Positions 54,046-64,000 of a DNA stretch of 64,000 nucleotides are shown here, in pieces (position 1 is the stretch's first letter; every line of letters begins with the position of its first letter). A program made the position numbers and the translations under genes. The stretch comes from Methylorubrum sp. B1-46 (GTDB lineage Bacteria; Pseudomonadota; Alphaproteobacteria; Rhizobiales; Beijerinckiaceae): contig NZ_CP088247.1 in NCBI RefSeq assembly GCF_021117295.1, forward strand, positions 1,937,001 to 2,001,000, read 5' to 3'. Under the pieces are notes generated by a model that ran no database searches, was not told the origin of the DNA, and worked only from the letters and a program-made list of their open reading frames with translations.

Positions 54046-54233
54046 AACGCACCGAGCGGCGTGGGGGAACGGCCTAACGTACCGGCATCCCTTGCGATGC
54101 CCCGCACGAGACCGTAAGCACCGAACCACCTTGCGTTTGCCCCGGACCCGCCTCGTTTCGGACATGCGGGGGCATCATCGCGCCCGGATCTCCTCACACG
54201 AATCCTCCCACGAACCGCGATCGAGCGAACATC

Positions 54234-54512
54234 ATGGCCTTGAAGCTGACGCCCCTGGTTCTCGCACTGACCGGCGCGGCCGCCCTGCTGGCCGCTCCGG
54301 CACAGGCCCAGCAGTCGAAGCGCGGCAACGAGACGCTCAAGAAGTACTGCACCGGCGATTACCTCAGCTATTGCGGCAATCTCGACCCGGACGATCCGGC
54401 GACCGATCAGTGCTTCAAGACCAACTGGGCGAAGCTCTCCGAGAATTGCCGCCGGGCGATCGACGCCTACACGCCGCCGAAGGACTCCCAGCGCGGCAAC
54501 AAGAAGAGCTGA
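54234..54512 (+). CDS. Small cysteine-rich exported protein
   Basis: A 92-residue protein with signal peptide (KLTPLVLALTGAAALLAAPAQA) and a short mature part with four cysteines: KKYCTGDYLSYCGNLDPDDPATDQCFKTNWAKLSENCRRAIDAY. This matches the cysteine-rich (GLG1-type) repeat. Likely periplasmic and disulfide bonded; role unknown. Its ATG follows GAGCGAACATC. Confidence 0.78.
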   Translation: MALKLTPLVLALTGAAALLAAPAQAQQSKRGNETLKKYCTGDYLSYCGNLDPDDPATDQCFKTNWAKLSENCRRAIDAYTPPKDSQRGNKKS

Positions 54513-54573
54513 GATCGCAAGCCGGGCCGTCCCGGTTTCGGGCGCGCCCGGCGGTTCCCCGCTCCGGCGCCAT

Positions 54574-54615
54574 CGTCCTCGCCCGAGACGCCGACGGCCA
54601 CCTTTCGGGACGAGG
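54574..54615. repeat. Dispersed palindrome, family A, diverged copy
   Basis: CGTCCTCGCCCGAGA and CACCTTTCGGGACGAGG form imperfect arms around a CGCCGACGGC loop; the right arm matches the family A element at 38058-38098. Confidence 0.5.
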
Positions 54616-54667
54616 CTGCAACGGCTAAGCTGGCGCAGACCTGCCGGAAAGACTGCCGGAAATCCCG

Positions 54668-55021
54668 ATGCCCGCCCGCTCCGCCCGCCTCTCGATCCTG
54701 ATCGCGCTCGGCCTTGTCCTGGCCTGCACGGCCTGCGGCCGGCGCGGCAGCCTGGAACCGCCGGGGGGCGCCGTGTCGCCGACCGCTCCGACGGGCCCGC
54801 GAACCGGTGCGCCGGCCTCGGCGCGCAGCCTGCCGGGCAGCACGGTCTCCGTCGGCGATCGCGGGGCCGCTCCCGATCCGGAGGCAGTGCAAGCGGGCGA
54901 CGAACTGAGCGCCGCGGCGATCCCCGCCGGGGGCGACGGCGTTCCGGTCACGACCACCCGCGGATCGAAGCGCGGCTACAGGGTTCCCAAGGAGCCGTTC
55001 ATCCTCGATTCGATCCTGTAG
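54668..55021 (+). CDS. LptM-like lipoprotein
   Basis: A 117-residue lipoprotein. After the signal sequence (LSILIALGLVLACTAC) the cysteine at about 23 is followed by GRRGSLEPPGG, the start of LptM/YifL proteins, which help disulfide maturation of the LptDE translocon. The rest is disordered (Pro, Ala, Ser) with a conserved-looking tail RGSKRGYRVPKEPFILDSIL. In many bacteria this gene lies directly upstream of lysA, as here (117 bases). Confidence 0.85.
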   Translation: MPARSARLSILIALGLVLACTACGRRGSLEPPGGAVSPTAPTGPRTGAPASARSLPGSTVSVGDRGAAPDPEAVQAGDELSAAAIPAGGDGVPVTTTRGSKRGYRVPKEPFILDSIL

Positions 55022-55138
55022 CGGAGCCGAGGCTCGAGCGAGAGCTGCACCGCAGGCTCGGTTCGCGGTAGACAGCGCACCGCGGGCGGGGGCATTCGGG
55101 CGTGCCGCCCCTTTTTCCGCGCGGCGGATGATCCTGAC

Positions 55139-56407
55139 ATGCACCACTTCCACTACCGGGACGGGCGTCTCCACGCCGAGGACGTCGACCTGACGGCGCT
55201 GGCGGACGCGGTCGGCACGCCGTTCTATTGCTACAGCACCGCCACCTTGGAGCGGCATTACCGCGTCTTCGCCGAGGCCTTTTCCGGCGACGACGCGCTG
55301 GTCTGCTTTGCCATGAAGGCGAATTCGAACCAGGCCGTGCTCTCCACCCTCGCGCGCCAGGGCGCGGGCATGGACATCGTCTCCGAAGGCGAACTGCGCC
55401 GGGCGCTCGCCGCGGGCGTACCGGGGGAGCGCATCGTCTTCTCCGGCGTCGGCAAGACCCGCGAGGAGATGGCCGCCGCGCTCGATGCGAACATCCTCTG
55501 CTTCAACGTCGAGAGCGAGCCCGAGCTCGCCGCCCTGTCCGAGGTCGCCGCCGCGCGGGGGCGCAAGGCACCGGTCTCGATCCGGGTGAACCCGGACGTC
55601 GATGCGCTGACGCATGCCAAGATCTCGACCGGCAAGTCCGACAACAAGTTCGGCATCCCGATCTCCCGCGCCCGCGCGGTCTATGCCGGGGCCGCCCGGC
55701 TGCCGGGCCTCGAGATCGTCGGCGTCGACGCGCATATCGGCAGCCAGATCACGGATCTCACCCCGTTCGACAACGCCGCGCGCCTGCTCTGCGAACTCGC
55801 CCGCGATCTGCTGGCCGACGGGCACCGGCTGCACCACGTTGATTTCGGCGGTGGGCTCGGCATCCCCTATCGGGACGACAACGCCCCTCCGCCCGATCCG
55901 GCGGCCCTCGCCGCGATTCTGCGCCCGCATTTCCGGCCGCTCGGCCTGCGTCCAGTCTTCGAGATCGGGCGGATGATCGCGGGCAATGCCGGCATCCTCG
56001 TCACCCGCGTGATCTACGTGAAGCCGACGGAGGAGAAGACCTTCGTCATCGTCGACGGGGCGATGAACGATCTGATCCGCCCGACGCTCTACGAGGCGTT
56101 CCACGCCCTGCGTCCCGTGCGCGAGCCGGCCCCCGACACGCCCCGGCTGACGGCGGACGTGGTCGGCCCGGTCTGCGAGAGCGGCGACTACCTCGCCCTC
56201 GGGCGGGAGATGCCGGCGGTGGCGCCGGGCGACCTGATCGCGGTGATGAGCGCGGGCGCCTACGGTGCGGTCCAGGCCGGCACCTACAACAGCCGCCGCC
56301 TCGTACCGGAGGTGCTGGTGACCGGCGACCGGTCCGCGGTCGTGCGCCCACGCCCCAGCTACGACGACCTGATCCGCCTCGACCGTCTGCCCGACTGGCT
56401 CGCGTGA
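55139..56407 (+). CDS. lysA: Diaminopimelate decarboxylase
   Basis: PLP enzyme making L-lysine from meso-diaminopimelate. The 422 residues show FCYSTATLERHYRVF, the PLP lysine in CFAMKANSNQAVLSTLA, VNPDVDALTHAKISTGKSDNKFGI, GVDAHIGSQITDLTPF, VDFGGGLGIPY, EIGRMIAGNAG and GPVCESGDYLALGREMP, all invariant blocks. It links with dapD at 1630 in the same pathway. ATG 55139. Confidence 0.97.
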   Translation: MHHFHYRDGRLHAEDVDLTALADAVGTPFYCYSTATLERHYRVFAEAFSGDDALVCFAMKANSNQAVLSTLARQGAGMDIVSEGELRRALAAGVPGERIVFSGVGKTREEMAAALDANILCFNVESEPELAALSEVAAARGRKAPVSIRVNPDVDALTHAKISTGKSDNKFGIPISRARAVYAGAARLPGLEIVGVDAHIGSQITDLTPFDNAARLLCELARDLLADGHRLHHVDFGGGLGIPYRDDNAPPPDPAALAAILRPHFRPLGLRPVFEIGRMIAGNAGILVTRVIYVKPTEEKTFVIVDGAMNDLIRPTLYEAFHALRPVREPAPDTPRLTADVVGPVCESGDYLALGREMPAVAPGDLIAVMSAGAYGAVQAGTYNSRRLVPEVLVTGDRSAVVRPRPSYDDLIRLDRLPDWLA

Positions 56408-56466
56408 CAGGGGAGCCGGGCGGTCCGCCGCCCGTTGGATCGGGGCGACCATCCGAGAAGACTTCC

Positions 56467-57018
56467 ATGAAGACTGCCGATTGCGACATCCTGATCCTTC
56501 CCGGCTATGCCGGCTCCGAGGAGGACCACTGGCAAGCGCGCTGGGCGGCGCGGCTCAAGACCGCGCGGATCGTCGCGCAGGACGATTGGCACCGGCCCGA
56601 TCCCGAGGCGTGGCGCAAGCGTGTCGTCGAGGCCGTCGAGGCGGCGACCCGGCCGGTGATCCTCATCGCCCACAGCCTCGGCGTCGTCGCGGCGGTGGAG
56701 GCGGCACCCCGCTTTCCCGCAGGTGTGGTGCGCGGCGCCCTGCTGGTCGCCTTCCCCGACATCGAGGCAGGCGCTGATCTCCCCGAGAGTGTGCGCGCCT
56801 TCGCGCCGGTGCCGCGTGATCCGCTGCCCTTTCCCTCGCTGCTGGTGGCGAGCCGCACCGACCCGCACTGCACCTACGAGCGGGCGGAAGACTATGCCTA
56901 TGCCTGGGGCTCGGCCCTGGTGGATGCGGGCGAGGCCGGCCACATCAACGTCGCGAGCGGACACGGCCCCTGGCCGGAGGGCTTGATGCGGCTGGCCGGC
57001 TTCCTCGCGCCGCTTTGA
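56467..57018 (+). CDS. RBBP9/YdeN-type serine hydrolase
   Basis: A 183-residue alpha/beta hydrolase of the RBBP9 group: DILILPGYAGSEEDHWQARWAARL, Ser in ILIAHSLGVVAAVEAA (about residue 74), Asp in SRTDPHCTYERAEDYA and His in HINVASGHGPWPEG. All three catalytic residues are visible. ATG 56467 gives MKTADCDILILP; the frame to 56404 overlaps lysA. Substrate unknown; possibly co-transcribed with lysA. Confidence 0.88.
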   Translation: MKTADCDILILPGYAGSEEDHWQARWAARLKTARIVAQDDWHRPDPEAWRKRVVEAVEAATRPVILIAHSLGVVAAVEAAPRFPAGVVRGALLVAFPDIEAGADLPESVRAFAPVPRDPLPFPSLLVASRTDPHCTYERAEDYAYAWGSALVDAGEAGHINVASGHGPWPEGLMRLAGFLAPL

Positions 57019-57226
57019 CCGTGCGAGCCGGCCCGAACGGAGCGGATCCGGAAAAATAGTGTATTTCGCATCAGCGACTTGGGGCGATTCCTATCGAATG
57101 TAAGGAGATGCGGTCCCAAAAAGATTCTTTGATGCAGGATAAATCGGGAACTTAAATTTCCTTAATTGCTTTCCTCGGGCAGACCGGACGGCAAAGCCGA
57201 TCGGAAAATTTCGGAGGGACGCAAAC

Positions 57227-57613
57227 GTGACGCTCACGAAGACCATCGCTACTGCCACCGCTTTCGCCTTCATCGCCGGTTCCGCGCTCGCCGCCCCGTG
57301 CAACACCGGCAGCACCAACGCCAAGGCGCCGGGCGACTCCACGGCTGCCAACAGCAGCACCGGCAGCGGCGCCGATGCGGGTTCGAAGAACCTCGCGGGC
57401 GGCCAGCAGCCGGCTTCCCCCGGCACCGTGGGTGCGATGAACAATGTCGGCGCCGGTCAGGGCGTCGGCAACAAGCCGGGCTCGGATCAGACGTCCTCGG
57501 CCAAGAACACCGCCGGCGGCGACCAGCCGGCCGCGCCGGGTACGGTCGGCGCGATGAACGCCGCCGGTCACGACCAGAAGCTCGGCGAGAAGAAGGGCGG
57601 CGACGACTGCTGA
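57227..57613 (+). CDS. Small exported Gly/Ala-rich repeat protein
   Basis: A 128-residue protein with signal peptide (TKTIATATAFAFIAGSALAA, cleaved near 22). The mature chain is composed of two near-identical units: GGQQPASPGTVGAMNNVG and GGDQPAAPGTVGAMNAAG, each preceded by a Ser/Ala-rich spacer, with an acidic end GEKKGGDDC and single cysteines near each end. GTG 57227 follows a strong GGAGGGAC. The 208-base upstream region is unusually AT-rich (57018-57226), and a strong terminator follows. Function unknown; perhaps a surface or matrix-associated protein. Confidence 0.8.
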   Translation: MTLTKTIATATAFAFIAGSALAAPCNTGSTNAKAPGDSTAANSSTGSGADAGSKNLAGGQQPASPGTVGAMNNVGAGQGVGNKPGSDQTSSAKNTAGGDQPAAPGTVGAMNAAGHDQKLGEKKGGDDC

Positions 57614-57641
57614 TCGCGGCGCCTCACCCGTAAAGAACGAA

Positions 57642-57680
57642 GGCTCCCGCACCGGCCGGTGCGGGAGCCTTCTATTTTGG
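57642..57680 (+). terminator. Intrinsic terminator
   Basis: A perfect palindrome GGCTCCCGCACCGG-CCGGTGCGGGAGCC (57642-57669) followed by TTCTATTTT. It ends the 57227 transcript and may also serve the minus-strand side. Confidence 0.85.
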
Positions 57681-57726
57681 ACGCTGCTCCGAACTCCGTC
57701 AAAGGGATGATCCCTTTGGAATCCCG

Positions 57727-58755
57727 CTAGGGCTTGTCCTCTCCACTGCGGAAGAGCTGGCCGGCCACATCGTTGACCGTGGGCGGCGTGGCGCGAACGA
57801 AGGGGAGGGGCCGGCACACGGCGAGCGCCGCGAGGCCGAAGCGGGCGGTCATCAGGCCGTTGAGCACGCCCTCGCCCAATTTGGCCGAGACGCGAGCAGC
57901 AAGCCCGAGGCCGAGCACTTGGTGCAACATGCCCTCGCCTACGGCCATGCCGCCGGTGACGGTGAGATGGGCGAACGCCGCGCGCGCGAGCCGGAGGAAG
58001 CCGAGCAGGCCGGGCCGCCCGCCATAGATTGCCGCGATCCGGCGCAGCAGCCGGGCGGCGGAAAAGACCACGAAGGCGACATCGACGATGGCCCGCGGGC
58101 TGAGCGCGGTGACGGCTGAGACCTGGCTTGCCGCCTGGGCGATGGCCGCCTTGGCCTGTCGGTCGAGGGGTGCGAGCAGCTCGCCCTCGGCCAGCGCCAG
58201 CCGGTCGTCGACGTCGAGGATCGCGTCGCCCACCGCATCGAGGCGGCGAACGCCGCCGGCCAGTGCCGGCCGGTCGGCGTAGAAGCCCCGCAACGCCTGC
58301 ACCACCTCCTGCGCCGCGGTGTGGTCGCGGGTCGAGAGCGCGGCGAGCGCCCGTTCACGCAAAGCCTCGATCTTGCGCTCACGCCAGACGCCGAGTGCCT
58401 CGCGGGCGACGATGGCGGTCAGTGCGATCACGGCGACGAGCAGCAGCGCCAGCGCGACCCAGCCGAGCCAGGGCGCCGTGGCGAACAGGTCGGCGATCAA
58501 CCGTTCGACCGAGAGCCCGACGGCGATGGTGACGAGGCCGCCGAGCGCGCTGAACAGGATCGACAGCCACGGCGCCCGGCGCTTGGGCGCCACCGGCACC
58601 GCGACGCCGTCGGCGGCATCCACGATCTCGTAGGGCTCCTCGACGAAGCGCACATCCGGCCGCGGCGGGGGCGGCGCCTCGGCGGTGGCCGCTTCCGGCG
58701 GGGGCTGATCTCCGGAGGGGAGGCGGAAGGCGCGCGGGCGCTGCGGGTTGGTCAC
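57727..58755 (-). CDS. YcjF-like (TIGR01620/DUF697) membrane protein
   Basis: A 342-residue protein with a Pro-rich N-terminus, two membrane segments (WLSILFSALGGLVTIAVGLSVERLI and WVALALLLVAVIALTAIVAREAL, about 65-125), a helical middle domain (ERALAALSTRDHTAAQEVVQAL...) and a hydrophobic C-terminal DUF697 region (SPRAIVDVAFVVFSAARLLRRIAAIYGGRPG). Its GTG overlaps the ycjX-like stop (GTGA). The pair is widespread; E. coli ycjX-ycjF belongs to heat- and envelope-stress operons. Confidence 0.9.
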   Translation of the reverse strand: MTNPQRPRAFRLPSGDQPPPEAATAEAPPPPRPDVRFVEEPYEIVDAADGVAVPVAPKRRAPWLSILFSALGGLVTIAVGLSVERLIADLFATAPWLGWVALALLLVAVIALTAIVAREALGVWRERKIEALRERALAALSTRDHTAAQEVVQALRGFYADRPALAGGVRRLDAVGDAILDVDDRLALAEGELLAPLDRQAKAAIAQAASQVSAVTALSPRAIVDVAFVVFSAARLLRRIAAIYGGRPGLLGFLRLARAAFAHLTVTGGMAVGEGMLHQVLGLGLAARVSAKLGEGVLNGLMTARFGLAALAVCRPLPFVRATPPTVNDVAGQLFRSGEDKP

Positions 58756-60200
58756 GTCAGCCGATCCCCGATCAGGAACTGCATGGCCCGGTCGAGCCGG
58801 ATCTGCGGCAGGTGGCCCGGCCGCCCGAGCGCGTCGGGCTTGACCGGCGGCGGGCGGAAGCGCGGGAAGCGGAACGAGCCTGGCGGGACTGCCCCGTCGA
58901 GCACCGCCTGCGGGTCGGCCGGCAGCTCGCCGGGAAACACCGCGGCCTCGCAGAGCCCGTCGAAGATCTCGTCGCCGACATGCTCGCCCGCCTCCGGCGT
59001 GCCGGAGACGGCGCGCAGGACCTCGCCGCCATCATGCACCGTGGTCTCGCGGGTGGCCCGTACCGAGGCCAGCGCCACGGTGCCGACCCGCGCACCCGCG
59101 GCCTCGGTCCGGCGCATGGCGCGGGAGACGAGGAGGCGCAGCAGCGCGTCCAGCCGGTCGTGGCTCGACTGGTGGAGATGATCGGCCTTGGTGGCGGCGA
59201 ACATGATCCGGTCGGCCCGCGGCGCGAAGAAGCGCGAGAGCAGGCTGTTGCGGCCGATCCGGAAGGCGAGCAGCACGGCGTCGAGCGCCTCCTCCAGCTC
59301 GGCCAGAGCCGCCGGGCCGGAATCAACCGCCGAGAGCACGTCGACCAGGACGATCTGCCGGTCGACCCGCTGGAAATGCTCGCGGAAGAACGGCTCCACC
59401 ACCTTGCTCTTGTAGGCCTCGAACCGCCGCTCCATCAGCGCGCCGAGGCTGCCGGGAACTTGTGTCTCCTCCAGGCGGTCGAGGGGGGCGAAGGTCAGCA
59501 TCGGCGAGCCGGCGAGGTCGCCCGGCATCAGGAAGCGCCCCGGCGGCGTGGTGGCTACCGATTCCGCACCGGCGCGCAGCGCGGCGAGATAGGCTTTGAA
59601 GGCGTTGGCGGCGCGCTCGGCCAGCACCTCGTCGAGGGGAGCAGTGGGATCGAGGTCCCGCATCAGCGCGAGCCAGGGCGCGGCGATCTCGGCCCGGCCC
59701 GCCCGGCGGGTGCCGGCGATGGTGGCGCGCGACCATGCCACGTAACTCTGATCGACCAGCGCCAGATCGAGCAGCCACTCGCCCGGATAGTCCACCACGT
59801 CGAGCATCAGCGTCGCCGGGCCGCTGCGCCAGCCGCCCGCGCGTTCGTACTCGATGGCGAGGCGGAATTGGCTGATCCGGTCGGTCGAGCCCGGCCAGCG
59901 CCGCGTCTCGGTCAGCGCCGAGAAATTCTCCTCGAAGGGAAAGCGCGGCACGTCGTCGTCGGGCTGCGGTACGAGCCGCGCCCGGCGCAGGCGCCCGGCT
60001 TGCGCCGGCTCGAAGGCGGGCAGCGCGTGGCCCTCCACGAGATGGTGGATCAAGGCGGTGGTGAACACCGTCTTGCCCGAGCGGGCGAGACCGGTGACGC
60101 CGAGGCGCAGCGTCGGCTGGATCAGCAGATCGCTGGAGGCTTCCGCGAAGGCCTTGATCGCGGAACCCGCTTGCGCGGCGTAGTCGAAGAGAGGCGGCAA
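58752..60200 (-). CDS. YcjX-like P-loop ATPase/GTPase (DUF463)
   Basis: A 482-residue protein with a P-loop in LGVTGLARSGKTVFTTALIHHL (about 33-54) and the family blocks RFPFEENFSAL, GPATLMLDVVDYPGEWLLDLAL (with Asp-Tyr-Pro), VLVDVLSAVDSGPAAL and IMFAATKADHLHQSSHDRL, typical of a NKXD-like base loop. TTG 60200 is the apparent start. It is coupled to the ycjF-like gene. Stress-protective membrane-linked NTPase is the usual inference. Confidence 0.92.
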   Translation of the reverse strand: MPPLFDYAAQAGSAIKAFAEASSDLLIQPTLRLGVTGLARSGKTVFTTALIHHLVEGHALPAFEPAQAGRLRRARLVPQPDDDVPRFPFEENFSALTETRRWPGSTDRISQFRLAIEYERAGGWRSGPATLMLDVVDYPGEWLLDLALVDQSYVAWSRATIAGTRRAGRAEIAAPWLALMRDLDPTAPLDEVLAERAANAFKAYLAALRAGAESVATTPPGRFLMPGDLAGSPMLTFAPLDRLEETQVPGSLGALMERRFEAYKSKVVEPFFREHFQRVDRQIVLVDVLSAVDSGPAALAELEEALDAVLLAFRIGRNSLLSRFFAPRADRIMFAATKADHLHQSSHDRLDALLRLLVSRAMRRTEAAGARVGTVALASVRATRETTVHDGGEVLRAVSGTPEAGEHVGDEIFDGLCEAAVFPGELPADPQAVLDGAVPPGSFRFPRFRPPPVKPDALGRPGHLPQIRLDRAMQFLIGDRLT

Positions 60201-60300
60201 GGCGGGCTCTGGCGGCGGGCTTCGAGGGGGAAGCGGGACGGGCTGTCAGGTGGCGCGGCGGAGCGGCGATCTCAAGACGCGGAAGATCCTTGTTGCTCCC

Positions 60301-63668
<3,368 letters not shown>

Positions 63669-63672
<4 letters not shown>

Positions 63673-64000
63673 GGTGTCACCTTCGTTCCGAACGCCGCGT
63701 ATCCGCCTCCGATCATAGCCCCGCCCGTCCCGGCCCGTGATGCAACGCTCGGATGTCCTTCGATGCGCCGCGGGAGGGGGAGGGTCAAGGGTGGATTCGC
63801 CCCGCGCAGACGGGCTGCCTCCAATGCCCAGACCATTCCGAGCATCATGTAGACGTGCCGCCACTTTTCCACGTCGATCTGCATCGCCTGGACGAAGAAC
63901 ATCAGCAGCGCCGGGAACACGATCTGTGCATAGGCCCGGTAGGGCGAGGGGCGCAGCATCAGCCGGAAGCCGACGAAGCAAGTGGCCGCCACCAGGGCGA
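63669..64000 (-). CDS. 3' end of a polytopic membrane protein, possibly O-antigen ligase/polymerase type (partial)
   Basis: The gene enters from beyond the window edge; its 110 visible codons encode a C-terminal membrane region: CFVGFRLMLRPSPYRAYAQIVFPALLMFFVQAMQIDVEKWRHVYMMLGMVWALEAAR, then a polar tail ending in GTKVTP. The LRPSPYRAYAQIVFPALLMFFVQAMQIDVEKWRHVYMMLGMVW pattern is like the last segments of O-antigen/exopolysaccharide polymerases, but the family is tentative. Its stop overlaps the histidine kinase GTG by four bases, so the kinase is translationally coupled to it. Confidence 0.55.

Noticed and set aside
57152..57165. TTAA-N6-TTAA upstream of the 57227 gene as a CtrA box
   Set aside because: The spacer is six, not seven bases, and the surrounding sequence is AT-rich enough to produce it by chance.

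Overview
The window is about 64 kb of very GC-rich, gene-dense chromosomal DNA from an alphaproteobacterium of the order Hyphomicrobiales (Rhizobiales), most probably Methylobacteriaceae (Methylobacterium/Methylorubrum). The reasons are the secB/Tim44-like/MltA/Smr cluster, chpT beside a DUF1134 (eipA) gene and cysQ, the alphaproteobacterial type of HisS, the TIGR02302 protein, an hbd-etfA-etfB set beside a PduO-type cobalamin adenosyltransferase, EcfG-type (GGAAC...CGTT) promoters, a perfect CtrA box, and several families of short dispersed palindromes. The genus is inferred from this gene content; no 16S or other marker is present. I found no tRNA, rRNA, insertion sequence, prophage or CRISPR array.

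Layout. 0.2-10.5 kb: OmpR-type regulator, a small cyclic-nucleotide-fold protein, dapD with a coupled hydrolase-fold gene, class A acid phosphatase, two uncharacterised minus-strand proteins, lipid kinase with terC, and an exported protein. 10.6-18.3 kb (minus): FhuF-like reductase, poxB, rho, Smr protein, mltA, Tim44-like protein. 18.8-23.4 kb (plus): secB, an MFS transporter, DUF3429, csaA-like, hisS. 23.7-25.9 kb (minus): a four-gene envelope/stress cluster of amphipathic and membrane proteins behind an EcfG-like promoter. 26.4-30.8 kb (plus): otsA, glgX, upp. 30.9-38.3 kb: a ParE-type toxin-antitoxin pair, quinone oxidoreductase, a small EcfG-promoted membrane protein, hbd-etfA-etfB, cobalamin adenosyltransferase, a PagL-like outer membrane enzyme, lipocalin-like and HIG1 proteins. 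38.4-44.1 kb (minus): TIGR02302 protein, then pxpB-pxpC-uvsE. 44.3-51.2 kb (minus): chpT followed by a complete core chemotaxis operon cheA-cheW-cheY-cheB-cheR. 51.5-57.6 kb (plus): cysQ, CtrA box, eipA, a coiled-coil membrane protein, small exported proteins, an LptM-like lipoprotein, lysA, an RBBP9-type hydrolase and a repeat-containing secreted protein. 57.7-64 kb (minus): ycjF-like and ycjX-like genes, a 1123-residue hybrid histidine kinase, and the 3' end of a membrane protein gene running off the window.

How the genes work together. Lysine/meso-DAP supply (dapD, lysA), murein and envelope maintenance (mltA, eipA, LptM-like, PagL-like, Tim44-like), secretion (secB) and stress protection (otsA, the four-gene cluster, the small EcfG-promoted protein, perhaps poxB) are scattered as short operons, many with 1-4 base stop/start overlaps. 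The chpT-eipA neighbourhood joins the CtrA phosphorelay to an envelope gene carrying a perfect CtrA box. Intergenic spaces repeatedly hold palindromic elements; two copies of one family supply the stop codon of the adjacent minus-strand gene.
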